DNA of 64,000 nt from an uncultured Jannaschia sp. (GCF_947494055.1 NZ_CANLTR010000009.1:1-64000), one strand, 5' to 3'. Shown: positions 43,585 through 53,761, counted from the stretch's first letter. Notes: generated by a model not told the origin, from the sequence alone. Translations and numbers: made by a program.

Positions 43585-44373
43585 ATGGCCCAGACGCAGA
43601 CCGCAAGACAGGCCGGAGGCACGCCGCTGGTCGAGCTTCGCGACATCTCCATCGCGTTCGGCGGCGTGCAGGCGGTCGATGCCGTTTCGCTCGACCTCTA
43701 TCCGGGCGAGGTCGTGGGCCTCCTCGGGCACAACGGCGCAGGCAAGTCGACGCTGATCAAGATCCTGTCGGGCGCCTATAAAAAGGACTCGGGCGAGATC
43801 CTCATAAATGGCGAGCGGGTGGAAATCGACAGCCCCGCCGACGCCCGCCGCCACAACATCGAGACGATCTACCAGACGCTCGCGCTCGCCGACAATCTCG
43901 ACGCCGCCTCCAACCTCTTCCTCGGCCGCGAGCTGACGACGCCGCTGGGCTTCGTGGACGACGCCAAGATGGAAGCCGAGACGCGGAAGATCCTCGCCAA
44001 GCTCAATCCGAACTTCCGCAAGTTCAGCGAGCCGGTCAGCGCGCTTTCCGGCGGACAGCGGCAATCGGTCGCCATCGCCCGCGCGGTCTATTTCAACGCG
44101 AAGATCCTGATCATGGACGAGCCGACCGCCGCGCTCGGCGTCCACGAGACGAAGATGGTGGCCGACCTGATCCACGAACTGAAGGCGCAGGGCCTGGGCA
44201 TCTTCCTCATTTCCCACGACACGCGGGAGATGATGGAGCTTTGCGACCGCGTCTCGGTGATGAAGAACGGCCAGATGATCGGAACCGAGCGCGTCGAGGA
44301 CGTGACCGAGGACGACATCCTGTCGATGATCATCATGGGCAAGAACCCGAAGCGCGAGCCCGTGCCGGCCTGA
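43585..44373 (+). CDS. xylG: Sugar ABC transporter ATPase, single-domain (XylG role)
   Basis: A 262-residue ATPase with Walker [10 protein letters not shown], signature LSGGQ, Walker [13 protein letters not shown] and switch ISHDT. It has a single nucleotide-binding domain, unlike the 500-residue tandem XylG of E. coli, and resembles the FrcA type ([22 protein letters not shown]). It must therefore act as a homodimer. ATG 43585 with GAGGGA is preferred over the GTG at 43570, which overlaps the xylH stop. Confidence 0.9.
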   Translation: MAQTQTARQAGGTPLVELRDISIAFGGVQAVDAVSLDLYPGEVVGLLGHNGAGKSTLIKILSGAYKKDSGEILINGERVEIDSPADARRHNIETIYQTLALADNLDAASNLFLGRELTTPLGFVDDAKMEAETRKILAKLNPNFRKFSEPVSALSGGQRQSVAIARAVYFNAKILIMDEPTAALGVHETKMVADLIHELKAQGLGIFLISHDTREMMELCDRVSVMKNGQMIGTERVEDVTEDDILSMIIMGKNPKREPVPA

Positions 44374-44440
44374 GCCGTCGCATTGACGCCGTCCCTCCGG
44401 GGCGGCAGGACCGGCCCCGCGCCGTTCGCGAGGGCCCGCC

Positions 44441-46609
44441 ATGCAAGCCGACATTCCCCTGACCCGCGACCTGCTGCTCGTCGGCGGCGGCCACGCGCAT
44501 GCGTTGGTCCTGCGTCGCTGGGGCATGGACCCGCTGCCGGGCGTTCGGGTCACGATGGTCAATCCCGGAGCCGACGCGCCTTATACGGGCATGCTGCCCG
44601 GCCACGTCGCCGGCCATTACGACCGCGACGCGCTCGACATCGCCCTCGTGCGGCTGGCGCGCTTCGCCGGCGCGCGGCTGATCGACGGGGCGGTGACCGG
44701 GATCGACGCCGAGGCGCGGCGCGTCACCGTCGCCGGACGCGGGCGCATCGAATACGACGTCGCGTCGCTCGATGTGGGCATACATTCCGACATGCCGGAC
44801 CTGCCGGGCTTCGCCGAGCACGGCACGCCTGCCAAGCCGCTCGACCTCTTCGCGCGGGGCTGGCGGGCGCATCTCGCAGCGGCCCGGACGGGCGCGCCGG
44901 CCGGTGTCGCGGTGATCGGCGGCGGGGTGGCCGGGATCGAGCTCTCGATGGCGATGGCGCACGCGTTTCGTGAGGCGGACGTTGCGGCACGCGTGACGGT
45001 CCTCGAGGCGGCGCCGGACCTGACCGGCGCCGGCCGGCGGGCGCGACGGCGTCTGCTAGACGCGATGGAGGGACTGGGCGTCGTCCTGCGGACCGGCGTC
45101 GAGGTCGCGGCCATCCATGCGGACCACGTCGCGCTGGCGGGGGGCGCGACGATTCCCGCGGCCTTCGTCGTCGGCGCCACTGGGGCACGCGCCCATCCTT
45201 GGCTGGCGCAGTCCGGCCTGCCCGTCCACGAAGGCTTCGTCCGCGTCGGTCCGACGCTCGCGGTCGAGGGGCGGGCGGACCTGTTCGCGGCGGGCGATTG
45301 CGCGCATCTGACCCACGCGCCCCGCCCGAAGGCCGGCGTCTATGCCGTCCGCGCCGCGCCGGTCCTGCACCGCAACCTGCGCGCCGCTCTGTCGGGTGGC
45401 TCTCTCCGGACCTACCGGCCGCAGCGGACCTATCTCAAGCTGATTTCGCTCGGTGGAAAACATGCGGTGGCGGAAAAGGCCGGATTCGCCGTGGCGGGGT
45501 CGTGGCTCTGGCGCTGGAAGGATCGGATCGACCGGCGGTTCATGGCGAAGCTGACCGACCTGCCGACGATGGCGCGAACCCCGCTGCCGGCAATCGTCGC
45601 CGATGGCGTTCGCGACGTCACGGGCGATGCGCCGCTCTGCGGTGGCTGCGGCTCGAAGGTCGGGGCGGGCGCGCTCGGAACGGTGCTGGCCGCGATGCCG
45701 CCCCCGGCGCGTGACGACGTGCTGTCCCAACCCGGGGACGACGCGGCGGTCCTGCGGGCCGGGCCGGGGCGTCAGGTCTTCACGACCGACCACCTGCGCG
45801 CGTTCACCGAGGATCACGCGCTGATGGCACGGATCGCCGCGATCCATGCCCTGGGCGACGTCTGGGCGATGGGCGCGGCGCCACAGGCGGCGCTTGCGAA
45901 CCTCGTCCTGCCGCGCATGTCCGAGGAGCTGCAGCGACGGACGCTCGCCGAGATGATGGCGGCTGCTGGCGCGGTCCTGCGCGACGCGGGAGCGGACCTC
46001 GTGGGCGGACACACCACGATGGGCGCGGAACTGACCGTCGGGTTCGCGATCACCGGCCTGCACGATGGCATGCCGATCGGCCATGGGGGCGCGCGACCGG
46101 GCAACGCGCTCCTGCTCACCCGCCCGATCGGCAGCGGGACCCTGCTCGCGGGGGAGATGGCAGGACGGGCGCGGGGACGCGACGTCATGGCCGCCTTGGC
46201 GGCGATGTCGCGACCGCAGGGCGACGCGGCGGCGATCCTCGCGGGCGCGCACGCGATGACCGACGTGACCGGGTTCGGACTCGCGGGGCATCTCTCGGCG
46301 ATCTGCCGGGCGAGCGGCTTCGGCGCGGAAATCGCGCTCGACGACGTGCCGGTTTACGCGGGTGCGCTGGCGCTCGCGGAGGCGGCGGTGCGCTCGACTC
46401 TTTATCCGTCGAATGTCGCGGCGGCGCCGGTGATCGGGGCGGCGGGGCCGCGCGGCACGCTGCTGCACGATCCGCAGACGGCGGGCGGATTGCTCGCCGC
46501 GGTCGATCCGGAGATGGCGCCGAGTTTGGTCGAACGCCTGCGGGCGGCCGGGCACGACGCGGTGCGGATCGGGACGATCACGGAAGATCCCGTCTTGCGC
46601 TGTCTTTGA
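44441..46609 (+). CDS. selD: Selenide, water dikinase fused to an FAD-dependent oxidoreductase
   Basis: A 722-residue two-part protein. Residues 1-370 are a pyridine-nucleotide/FAD oxidoreductase of the NDH-2 type (LLLVGGGHAHALVLRR, VAVIGGGVAGIELSMAMA, and the FAD-end motif LFAAGDCAHL). Residues about 390-722 are SelD: LCGGCGSKV with Cys400 and Cys403 in the catalytic loop, QPGDDAAVL, VFTTDHLRAF, ALGDVWAMGA and MTDVTGFGLAGHL. SelD makes selenophosphate from selenide and ATP; the fused part may supply reduced selenium. The catalytic position is Cys, not Sec. It is convergent with mnmH, which consumes selenophosphate. Confidence 0.93.
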   Translation: MQADIPLTRDLLLVGGGHAHALVLRRWGMDPLPGVRVTMVNPGADAPYTGMLPGHVAGHYDRDALDIALVRLARFAGARLIDGAVTGIDAEARRVTVAGRGRIEYDVASLDVGIHSDMPDLPGFAEHGTPAKPLDLFARGWRAHLAAARTGAPAGVAVIGGGVAGIELSMAMAHAFREADVAARVTVLEAAPDLTGAGRRARRRLLDAMEGLGVVLRTGVEVAAIHADHVALAGGATIPAAFVVGATGARAHPWLAQSGLPVHEGFVRVGPTLAVEGRADLFAAGDCAHLTHAPRPKAGVYAVRAAPVLHRNLRAALSGGSLRTYRPQRTYLKLISLGGKHAVAEKAGFAVAGSWLWRWKDRIDRRFMAKLTDLPTMARTPLPAIVADGVRDVTGDAPLCGGCGSKVGAGALGTVLAAMPPPARDDVLSQPGDDAAVLRAGPGRQVFTTDHLRAFTEDHALMARIAAIHALGDVWAMGAAPQAALANLVLPRMSEELQRRTLAEMMAAAGAVLRDAGADLVGGHTTMGAELTVGFAITGLHDGMPIGHGGARPGNALLLTRPIGSGTLLAGEMAGRARGRDVMAALAAMSRPQGDAAAILAGAHAMTDVTGFGLAGHLSAICRASGFGAEIALDDVPVYAGALALAEAAVRSTLYPSNVAAAPVIGAAGPRGTLLHDPQTAGGLLAAVDPEMAPSLVERLRAAGHDAVRIGTITEDPVLRCL

Positions 46610-46632
46610 CACCAGCGGCCGGGAACTGCCCG

Positions 46633-46647
46633 GCCCGGCAACCGGGC
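46633..46647. terminator. Hairpin between convergent selD and mnmH
   Basis: GCCCGG-CAA-CCGGGC lies in the 39-base gap between the two stops. No clear T-run follows on either strand; it is a weak bidirectional terminator candidate. Confidence 0.4.
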
Positions 46648-46648
46648 G

Positions 46649-47701
46649 TCATTCGACCGGCACGCGTTCCGCGATCCTAAGGGCCCGCTCCGCCGCGCGG
46701 TCCAGGTCCGTCTCATCGAGCCCGCCCAGATCGATCCGTCCGATCTCCGTCCGGCCGCCCGAATTGTCGCGGTAGCGCCGGTCGTAATGCCGCTCGATCA
46801 GATCCCGCGCCATCTCCGCGTGACGCCCCTCGGCCGCCATCGCATGCCACGCCGCGACCTGGTCACGCGAATGGTAGGGGCGCAGCGTGTCGATGCGCCT
46901 CGCCAGCAGGTCCGCATCCGCGGTCAGGTCCGGATAGGTGGTCGTCAGGAACCGTCCGCGCGCCTCGGAGCTGGCTTCGAGCCGGAGCGTCTCGGCCCGC
47001 CCCATCGCCGTCCAGAGCGAGGGCGGCAGGCGCAGGCGGCCGATCGCGTTGCTTTCCGCCTCGACGAAGACGGGCCGTGCCGGGTCCTGCCGGTCGAGCG
47101 CCCGCGCGAGTTGCGACTCGAACATCTTCTGCGCCGGCTGCCCGCCCGGCATGGCGCCGAAATTGGAACCCCGGTGACGCGCGAGCCCTTCGAGGTCGAC
47201 GATCTGTCCGCCCACCGCCGCGATCCGGTGCAGGAGCTCGGTCTTGCCGGACCCCGTACCGCCATCGACGACGATCAGGCGCAGGCCGAGCGGCGCCTCG
47301 TAGAGCCGGCGCGACACGAGCCGGCGGTAGCTGCGGTAGCCGCCGTCGAGCACCTCCACCCGCCATCCGATCTGCGCGAGGATCGAGGCGAAGGCGTTCG
47401 ACCGCTGCCCGCCGCGCCAGCAATAGACGAGCGGCCGCCAGCCGCCCCCACGGTCCGCGAGCGGGCCTTCGATATGCGCCGCGGCGTTGCGCGCGACCAA
47501 CGCCGCGCCGATCTTGCGGGCGAGGAAACGGTCCTGCTGCACGTAGATCGTGCCGACCCGCGCACGCTCCGCGTCCGACAGCACGGGCAGGTTGATCGCA
47601 CCGGGCATGTGGTCTTCGGCGAATTCCTGCGGCGCGCGCACGTCGATCACCTCGTCGAAGGGCGGGCCGTCGGGCATCAGGCTGGGTAGCGTATAGGACA
47701 T
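46649..47701 (-). CDS. mnmH: tRNA 2-selenouridine synthase MnmH (SelU)
   Basis: A 350-residue protein with an N-terminal rhodanese domain (VIDVRAPQEFAEDHMPGAINLP and active-site YCWRGGQRSNA) and a C-terminal P-loop domain (DGGTGSGKTELL). It replaces sulfur by selenium at the wobble 2-thiouridine of certain tRNAs through a geranylated intermediate, using selenophosphate from SelD. Start ATG 47701 begins the rhodanese directly. The selenium use in this window is thus the tRNA-modification branch; selA, selB and selC are not present here. Confidence 0.94.
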   Translation of the reverse strand: MSYTLPSLMPDGPPFDEVIDVRAPQEFAEDHMPGAINLPVLSDAERARVGTIYVQQDRFLARKIGAALVARNAAAHIEGPLADRGGGWRPLVYCWRGGQRSNAFASILAQIGWRVEVLDGGYRSYRRLVSRRLYEAPLGLRLIVVDGGTGSGKTELLHRIAAVGGQIVDLEGLARHRGSNFGAMPGGQPAQKMFESQLARALDRQDPARPVFVEAESNAIGRLRLPPSLWTAMGRAETLRLEASSEARGRFLTTTYPDLTADADLLARRIDTLRPYHSRDQVAAWHAMAAEGRHAEMARDLIERHYDRRYRDNSGGRTEIGRIDLGGLDETDLDRAAERALRIAERVPVE

Positions 47702-47778
47702 CGGCGGGGTTCTAGCCGGGCCGGGCGGGGGAGGCGAGGGGGAGCGTCGATGGCCGCAACCGCAATCCCCGACCCGGC

Positions 47779-49545
47779 CTAGAACGTTCCGGGGGCCGGC
47801 GAAAATTCCGACGCCTTGAACTCCACGGTCAGGCGGTAGATGCCGTCGCGCTCCTGCGTCTCGATCTTCGCGCCGAGCTGCGTGGCGAAGGCGCGCATGA
47901 GCTTGCGGCCCATGCCCTTGCTCTGCGGACGTGGAGCCTCCTCGCGGAAAGTCGAGTTCGAGATGCTGAACAGGCAGTTCCGTTCGGTATCCTCGCGCAA
48001 CTCGACCTCGATCCGACGTTGCAATCCGCCTGTGCGCGGCGGCGGCATGTGCTTGATCGCGTTGATGACCGCCTCCGAGGCCAGGAGCGACATCGGCACC
48101 GCCTGATCGGGGAACAGCCGGATGTCGTCGGTCTCGAGGTCGAGCGTGATGGTCTCGCCGTCCGGCGCGGTCTCGATCGACTTGGTGACGACCTCGTGGA
48201 CGAGATGCGTGACGTCGACGAGACCGGTCTCCGAGGTCTGGTAGAGGTCGCGGTGAATCGTCGCCATGCTGAGTACGCGATCCTGCGTCTGCCGCAGCGC
48301 GTGCTTCGCCTCGCTCCCCTCCACCGAGCGGATCTGCAGGCTGATGATCGAGGAGATCAGCTGGAGGTTGTTCTTCACCCGGTGGTGGATCTCCTTGACC
48401 AGCACCGATTTCTCGCGGACCGCGTTCTCGAGCGAAGCCTCGTCGCGCACCAGCGCGTCGGTCATGTCGAGAAAGGCCCGCTGGATTCGCTGGATCTCGG
48501 TCGGGGGCGTTTCGCTCGCCGTCTCCGGAGGCAGGCGTCGCGCCGCCGCGAAGAGCGCCATCTGCCGGCCGAGCCGGGTGAGATGCCGCAGGACGAGCGT
48601 ATGCACGGCGAAAAGCGCGACGCCGAGGCTGACCAACCACATCAACGCGGGCAGGACGGAACTGGCAAGGGCATGACTGTCCTGACGCGCGAGGCTGGCC
48701 TCGCCGTCCCAGATCCCCATCACGTAAAGACGCTGCTGCTGGATCGGCGCGACCGTGTAGATTCGGGAATTTCCGGCGCGGTCGAGCGCGCTTTTCGCTG
48801 TCGGTCGCGTGCCGGCGAGATCGAGGAACGAGGTCTGCGCGGGCAGGATCATCTCGAGTTCCTCAGGCGACCGGCTTGCCGTCAGGATCGAACCGCTGGC
48901 GTTGAACGTAACAAGGTCGATCAATGCGCCTCCGACCCGGGTGCCGGACCCGTCGATCTGTTCCTGTGCCCCGACCTCCTCCTGCGTGCGGCTGGCATGC
49001 GGAATAGCGATCAGAACCAGGCCGAACAGAGTCTCGTCTGGTGCGAAGACCGGCGTCACGACATTCAGGATGGGCGTCTCGCCGATCCGCACGATCTCGG
49101 AGGAGGTCACCGTGTTGACCGGGTTCGCGAACAATCGCTCCACCTCGGGATTGCTCCCGATATCGCGTGTCTTCCCGTCGGAGGTGCAGTCGACATCGCC
49201 ATCCGCCTCCACGAAACCCGCGAAGGTGAATCGGTCGTTCGCCGTGACGATCGACTGCATGAACTGCCTGCAGCGGTCCGGTTCCTCGGCAAGTTCCGGC
49301 AGGAGCAAGGCGAGCACGGCCTCGGTCCCGAACGCTTGTCCAATAGCGAGACGTTCCTGCACAGCGGCCTGCTCGGTCAACGCGAGAAGGGCGAGTTCCG
49401 CGTTGTCCCGCGCCGTTTCCGCCACGTTCTGTGCCTGCAACACGTCGAGCAGCCCGATCGGCAGAAGGGCCACCGACAGCATCGCAACGAGCCGGACCTT
49501 GAGGCTCTGATACCAGGGATCGGGTATCTTGCCGCTCGGTGTCAG
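47779..49545 (-). CDS. HWE/HisKA_2 sensor kinase of the general stress locus (PhyK-like)
   Basis: A 588-residue membrane sensor: first membrane segment near residues 22-40 (LVAMLSVALLPIGLLDVLQ), a periplasmic sensor region to about 290, second segment around ALMWLVSLGVALFAVHTLVL, a HAMP-like linker, then the phospho-acceptor EIHHRVKNNLQLISSI and an ATP domain with LASEAVINAIKHM and GMGRKLMRAFATQLG. The frame has no ATG, GTG or TTG in a sensible place before its first membrane segment. A CTG at 49545 overlaps the ecfG stop as CTGA after GGGAG and is my choice; ATG 49482 would cut the membrane anchor. It probably phosphorylates PhyR. Confidence 0.85.
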   Translation of the reverse strand: MTPSGKIPDPWYQSLKVRLVAMLSVALLPIGLLDVLQAQNVAETARDNAELALLALTEQAAVQERLAIGQAFGTEAVLALLLPELAEEPDRCRQFMQSIVTANDRFTFAGFVEADGDVDCTSDGKTRDIGSNPEVERLFANPVNTVTSSEIVRIGETPILNVVTPVFAPDETLFGLVLIAIPHASRTQEEVGAQEQIDGSGTRVGGALIDLVTFNASGSILTASRSPEELEMILPAQTSFLDLAGTRPTAKSALDRAGNSRIYTVAPIQQQRLYVMGIWDGEASLARQDSHALASSVLPALMWLVSLGVALFAVHTLVLRHLTRLGRQMALFAAARRLPPETASETPPTEIQRIQRAFLDMTDALVRDEASLENAVREKSVLVKEIHHRVKNNLQLISSIISLQIRSVEGSEAKHALRQTQDRVLSMATIHRDLYQTSETGLVDVTHLVHEVVTKSIETAPDGETITLDLETDDIRLFPDQAVPMSLLASEAVINAIKHMPPPRTGGLQRRIEVELREDTERNCLFSISNSTFREEAPRPQSKGMGRKLMRAFATQLGAKIETQERDGIYRLTVEFKASEFSPAPGTF

Positions 49546-50111
49546 CGCAAGACGCTCCCGCCGCCCGCGACGACGGCCATCGTCGCGTTGTCCGTCATCT
49601 CGATCGGCGAGTTCCCGTCGAGCTGCAGCAGCTCCGTCAGGCGGGCGCGGCCGCGATTGGCACGACTCTTGATCGTGCCGATCGCCACGCCGCACATATC
49701 CGCGGCCTCCTCGTAGCTGAAGCCGGAGGCGCCGACGAGGATGAGGGCCTCGCGCTGCTCGTCGGGCAGCGTCTCGAAGACCTTCTTGAAATCCGTGAGG
49801 TTCAGGTGCCCGTCATGATCAGGCTTGACCGAGAGCCCGGCCACCATCGTCCCCTCCGGATCGGCCACCTCCCGGTTCAGCTTCCGGCGGCTCGAATAGT
49901 AGGTGTTGCGCAGGATCGTGAACAGCCAGGCACGCATGTTCGTCCCCGGCTGGAACTTGTCCATGTTCGTCCAGGCCTTGACCACGGTGTCCTGCACCAT
50001 GTCGTCGGCGGTCGCACCGTTCCGCGTCAGGCTCAGCGCGAAGGCGCGCAAAGCCGGCAGATGGTCGAGCATCGCTTCGCGGGGATCGTTCCCCTTCTCA
50101 GGTCTCGTCAT
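49542..50111 (-). CDS. ecfG: General stress ECF sigma factor EcfG
   Basis: A 189-residue sigma-70 family protein of the ECF15/EcfG group. Region 2 reads ALSLTRNGATADDMVQDTVVKAW with NMRAWLFTILRNTYYS, and region 4 EQREALILVGASGFSYEEAADMCGVAIGTIKSR. It directs transcription of the alphaproteobacterial general stress regulon from GGAAC-N17-GTT promoters and is held by NepR until phosphorylated PhyR removes NepR. The start overlaps the nepR stop (ATGA) and its stop overlaps the kinase. Confidence 0.94.
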   Translation of the reverse strand: MTRPEKGNDPREAMLDHLPALRAFALSLTRNGATADDMVQDTVVKAWTNMDKFQPGTNMRAWLFTILRNTYYSSRRKLNREVADPEGTMVAGLSVKPDHDGHLNLTDFKKVFETLPDEQREALILVGASGFSYEEAADMCGVAIGTIKSRANRGRARLTELLQLDGNSPIEMTDNATMAVVAGGGSVLR

Positions 50112-50272
50112 GATTTGCTGCCTGACTCCGTGTCCTGTGCCTTCAGGACCGCAAGAAGGTCCTTGAAGCGGTCAGGTAGGTCCTCTTCCGCCAAGTCCGA
50201 ATAGACGAGTCTCAAATTGTGATCGATCAAGGCGGCGACCCGATCGCGCTCGTCCTGTTTCGGCTTGGTCAT
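50108..50272 (-). CDS. nepR: Anti-sigma factor NepR
   Basis: A 54-residue protein with the NepR core: NLRLVYSDLAEEDLPDRFKD followed by LLAVLKAQ, two helices flanked by flexible ends. It binds EcfG in the absence of stress and PhyR~P during stress. It is coupled to ecfG by an ATGA overlap and stands first in nepR-ecfG-kinase, divergent from phyR with a 106-base promoter gap. Confidence 0.93.
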   Translation of the reverse strand: MTKPKQDERDRVAALIDHNLRLVYSDLAEEDLPDRFKDLLAVLKAQDTESGSKS

Positions 50273-50319
50273 GGTGGCTTGCTATCCTGAGTCGTGGGCG
50301 AGATAATCGCACGTGTCTC

Positions 50320-50344
50320 GGAACCGAACGACCGCTATCCGGTT
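50320..50344 (+). promoter_or_regulatory. EcfG promoter of phyR
   Basis: GGAAC (50320-50324), 17 bases, GTT (50342-50344). It reads toward phyR with a leader of roughly 27 bases. Autoregulation of phyR by EcfG is usual. Confidence 0.8.
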
Positions 50345-50351
50345 TTGTTCC
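50327..50351 (-). promoter_or_regulatory. EcfG promoter of nepR-ecfG-kinase
   Basis: On the minus strand GGAAC (50351-50347), 17 bases, GTT (50329-50327). It overlaps the phyR promoter almost entirely in the opposite direction, so the two may compete for sigma-bound polymerase. Confidence 0.8.
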
Positions 50352-50378
50352 GGAAAAAATAAGCGAAAGCGTGACTAC

Positions 50379-51191
50379 ATGACGACGACCGATGGGACAG
50401 CCGACCTCTCCGACCGCATCGCCAGCGAACTTCCGTATCTCCGCCGGTACGCGCGGGCCCTGACAGGCTCGCAGAGCAGTGGAGACAGCTATGCCATCGC
50501 GACGCTGGAGGCGATCCTGCAGGATCGGTCCATCTTCGAAGCCGAGCCGCGGACCCGCGTCGCACTCTATAAATGCTTTCACGCCATCTGGGGTTCCGCC
50601 GGAGCGCCGGTTCCCGAGGAAGTGAGCGGCATGGTGGGCCGCGCCCAGCGCGCGCTGAAGTCGCTCGGGCCCAACACGCGCGAGGCGCTTCTGCTCTCGA
50701 CCGTGGAGGAATTCTCGATCGAGGAGATCGCCGCGATCATGGAAATCGACCGCGACGAGGTGCGCCATCTGATCGCAACGGCCCGGTCCGACATGGAAGC
50801 CTCGACGAGCGGCCGGATCATGGTGATCGAGGACGAGCCGATCATCGCCGCCGATCTCAGCGCCATCGTCGAGGAGCTGGGCCATTCCGTGACCGGCGTC
50901 GCCCGCACGCGGCAGGAAGCGGTGGAACTCGGTGCGCGCGAGCGGCCGGACCTGATCCTTGCCGACATCCAGCTCGCGGACAATTCCTCGGGCATCGACG
51001 CGGTGAACGACATCCTCGTCGCGATGCCGGACATGCCGGTGATCTTCATCACCGCCTTCCCGGAGCGTCTGCTCACCGGGAACCGGCCGGAACCGGCCTT
51101 CCTGATCTCCAAGCCCTACAAGGAAGATCAGGTCCAGTCCGCCGTCAGTCAGGCGATGTTCTTCGCCTCCACCGAGACGCTGCGCGCCTGA
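50379..51191 (+). CDS. phyR: Anti-anti-sigma response regulator PhyR
   Basis: A 270-residue protein with an N-terminal sigma-like domain (residues 15-140; LYKCFHAIWGS and TVEEFSIEEIAAIMEID resemble regions 2 and 4) and a C-terminal receiver (from 146) with EDEP, phospho-acceptor Asp196 in DLILADIQLAD and Lys in ISKPYKED. On phosphorylation the sigma-like domain takes NepR from EcfG. ATG 50379 is the first in frame after the promoter; a GTG at 50313 would include the -35 element and is rejected. Confidence 0.95.
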   Translation: MTTTDGTADLSDRIASELPYLRRYARALTGSQSSGDSYAIATLEAILQDRSIFEAEPRTRVALYKCFHAIWGSAGAPVPEEVSGMVGRAQRALKSLGPNTREALLLSTVEEFSIEEIAAIMEIDRDEVRHLIATARSDMEASTSGRIMVIEDEPIIAADLSAIVEELGHSVTGVARTRQEAVELGARERPDLILADIQLADNSSGIDAVNDILVAMPDMPVIFITAFPERLLTGNRPEPAFLISKPYKEDQVQSAVSQAMFFASTETLRA

Positions 51192-51219
51192 TCCGCGCGG
51201 CGCCCGCGGGCCGGCGGCA

Positions 51220-51827
51220 TCAGTCCCGAAGGACGATGTCCGCCGGGCGGGAGCCCGAAAGCACCTGCCGCGCGTTCGGAAGGTCGTTGCCTTCCGCCTT
51301 CGCCCGGGCCGTATCCGCATCGAACCCGTGGTCGCGCCAGCGCCGGAGCAGCCGCTCGCGCAACACCGTCTCCGGCACATTGAGCCGTAGCGTCAAATCC
51401 CAGAACGGGTGCAGCGCCCGCCAGGGAAGGGCGTCGAGGAGCAGGTAGTTCCCCTCGAAGATCGCCACCTCCGCTTCGAGCCGCCCGCCGTCTGGGATGA
51501 CGGCGTCGGCCGCGCGATCGAAGGTCGGATAGGGCTGCGACCCGCCGGTCCGCACCGCTCGCACCAGCGACAGCAGGCCCAATACGTCGAAGGTCGCGGG
51601 CGCCCCCTTCCGCGGCCTGAGGCCCAGCACGTCGAGCGTGCCGTTGTCGAGATGGAAGCCGTCCATCGGCACGACCTGCGCGCTGCGGCCGCCTTCGCGG
51701 ACCGCGGACGCCAGCTTTTCGGCCCACGTGGACTTCCCCGCGGCCGGCGGCCCCGCCAGGGCGACCAGCCGACGTCCCGGCGGGAGGTCGAGGATGCGCC
51801 GGACCGGATCGGGCGGCGCGCCCGCGA

Positions 51828-51831
<4 letters not shown>
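51220..51831 (-). CDS. frcK: Sugar/nucleoside kinase-like protein (FrcK-like)
   Basis: A 203-residue P-loop kinase with Walker A GPPAAGKST, the acceptor motif VPMDGFHLDNGTLD and the lid region RERLLRRWRDHGFD, as in uridine kinase/pantothenate kinase relatives and in FrcK of Sinorhizobium. The start is GTG 51831, overlapping the frcA stop as GTGA, so it is the last gene of frcBCAK. Its substrate is unproven; a sugar imported by the system is the likely one. Confidence 0.82.
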
Positions 51832-52597
<766 letters not shown>

Positions 52598-52601
<4 letters not shown>

Positions 52602-53665
52602 ACCGAGATCCTCCGGATCCATTGGTCGAGCGCCACGGCAAGGATGATCAGGCAGCCCGACGCGAAGAGCACCCATTGCGGGTTCGCTCCGGCGAGCTTC
52701 AATCCGGTCGCGAAGACCCCCACCGTCAACGCACCGAACAGCGTGCCGAGGATGGTGCCGCGCCCGCCGAAGAGCGACGTGCCGCCGATCACCACGGCGG
52801 CGATGGAATCGAGGTTGGCCTCCGCGAAGCTCGACGGCGAGATCGAGCCCACCCGTCCGATCGCGGCCCAGGCCGCAAGTCCGACGATGGCGCCGGCGAC
52901 GACGTAGACCGAGAGGAGGACCCCGTCGGCGCGCACGCCGGCCAGTTCCGCCGCCTCCCGGTCGTCGCCCACGGCATAGACGTGCCGGCCCCAGGCGGTG
53001 CGGTTCAGCACGTACCAGAAGGTCGCGAAGAGCAGGATGACGAGGATCACCGCCCAGATCGTCGGCGCGCCCATGATGCGGAGCGGCCAGTCGCCGACCT
53101 CCACCCGCGCGCCGAACACCTTGAGGAGCGGCGCGTTCGCATCGATGTCCTGACTGCGGATCGATTGCGAGCCGGTGTAGAGATAGACCGTCGCCAGCAC
53201 GATCTGCCACATGCCCAGCGTGACGATGAAGGGCGGCAGGCGCACGCGCGTGACCAGAAGGCCGTTCACCGTGCCGAGCGCCATCGCGAGGAGCATCCCC
53301 GCAAGCACGGCGAGCGGCGCGGGCACGCCATAGGTCACGCCGAGATGTCCCATGCAGACATAGCTCAGCACCATCACCGCGCCGACCGACAGGTCGATCC
53401 CGGCGGTCAGGATGATCAGCGTCTGCGCGCAGGCGAGGATCGCGACGATCGCCGTCTGCTCCAGCGTGATCTTGATGGCGAGCCCGTTCAGCAGCCGCCC
53501 GTCGGTCGCGATCGCGAAGGCGATCACCGACAGCGTCAAAATGATGATTGGAACCAGGGTCGGCACGTTGTGCAGCAGGTGCTGCAACTGCGCGAGCGGG
53601 CCGCGTCGGCCATGCTCGAACTCGGCGATGCTTTCCTCGGCGCGGACTTCGGCGGTATCGACCAT
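52598..53665 (-). CDS. frcC: Sugar ABC transporter permease FrcC
   Basis: A 355-residue permease of the ribose/fructose family. It has the segment TAGIDLSVGAVMVLSYVCMG, the motif VRLPPFIVTLGMWQIV, the inner-loop GDDREAAELAGVR and a final FGGRGTILGTLFGAL block. The start ATG 53665 follows GGGGAG. It lies 96 bases after frcB with a hairpin in the gap. Confidence 0.9.
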
Positions 53666-53726
53666 GCGGCTCCCCCTCGAATGGCCCGGGGGCGCGCGGG
53701 CGCCCGCCGGGATCAGGATGTCCGGA

Positions 53727-53743
53727 CGGCCGCGAGGCGGCCG
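53727..53743 (-). promoter_or_regulatory. Intercistronic hairpin between frcB and frcC
   Basis: CGGCCGC pairs with GCGGCCG around a 3-base loop, with more GC-rich dyads beside it. There is no T-run. It is likely a stabiliser or attenuator below the binding-protein gene. Confidence 0.5.
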
Positions 53744-53761
53744 CCCTCGACAATCAGGGCA

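Noticed and set aside
50313-50378. GTG start 22 codons upstream of phyR ATG
   Set aside because: It would start before the -35 element of the phyR promoter and has no ribosome site.
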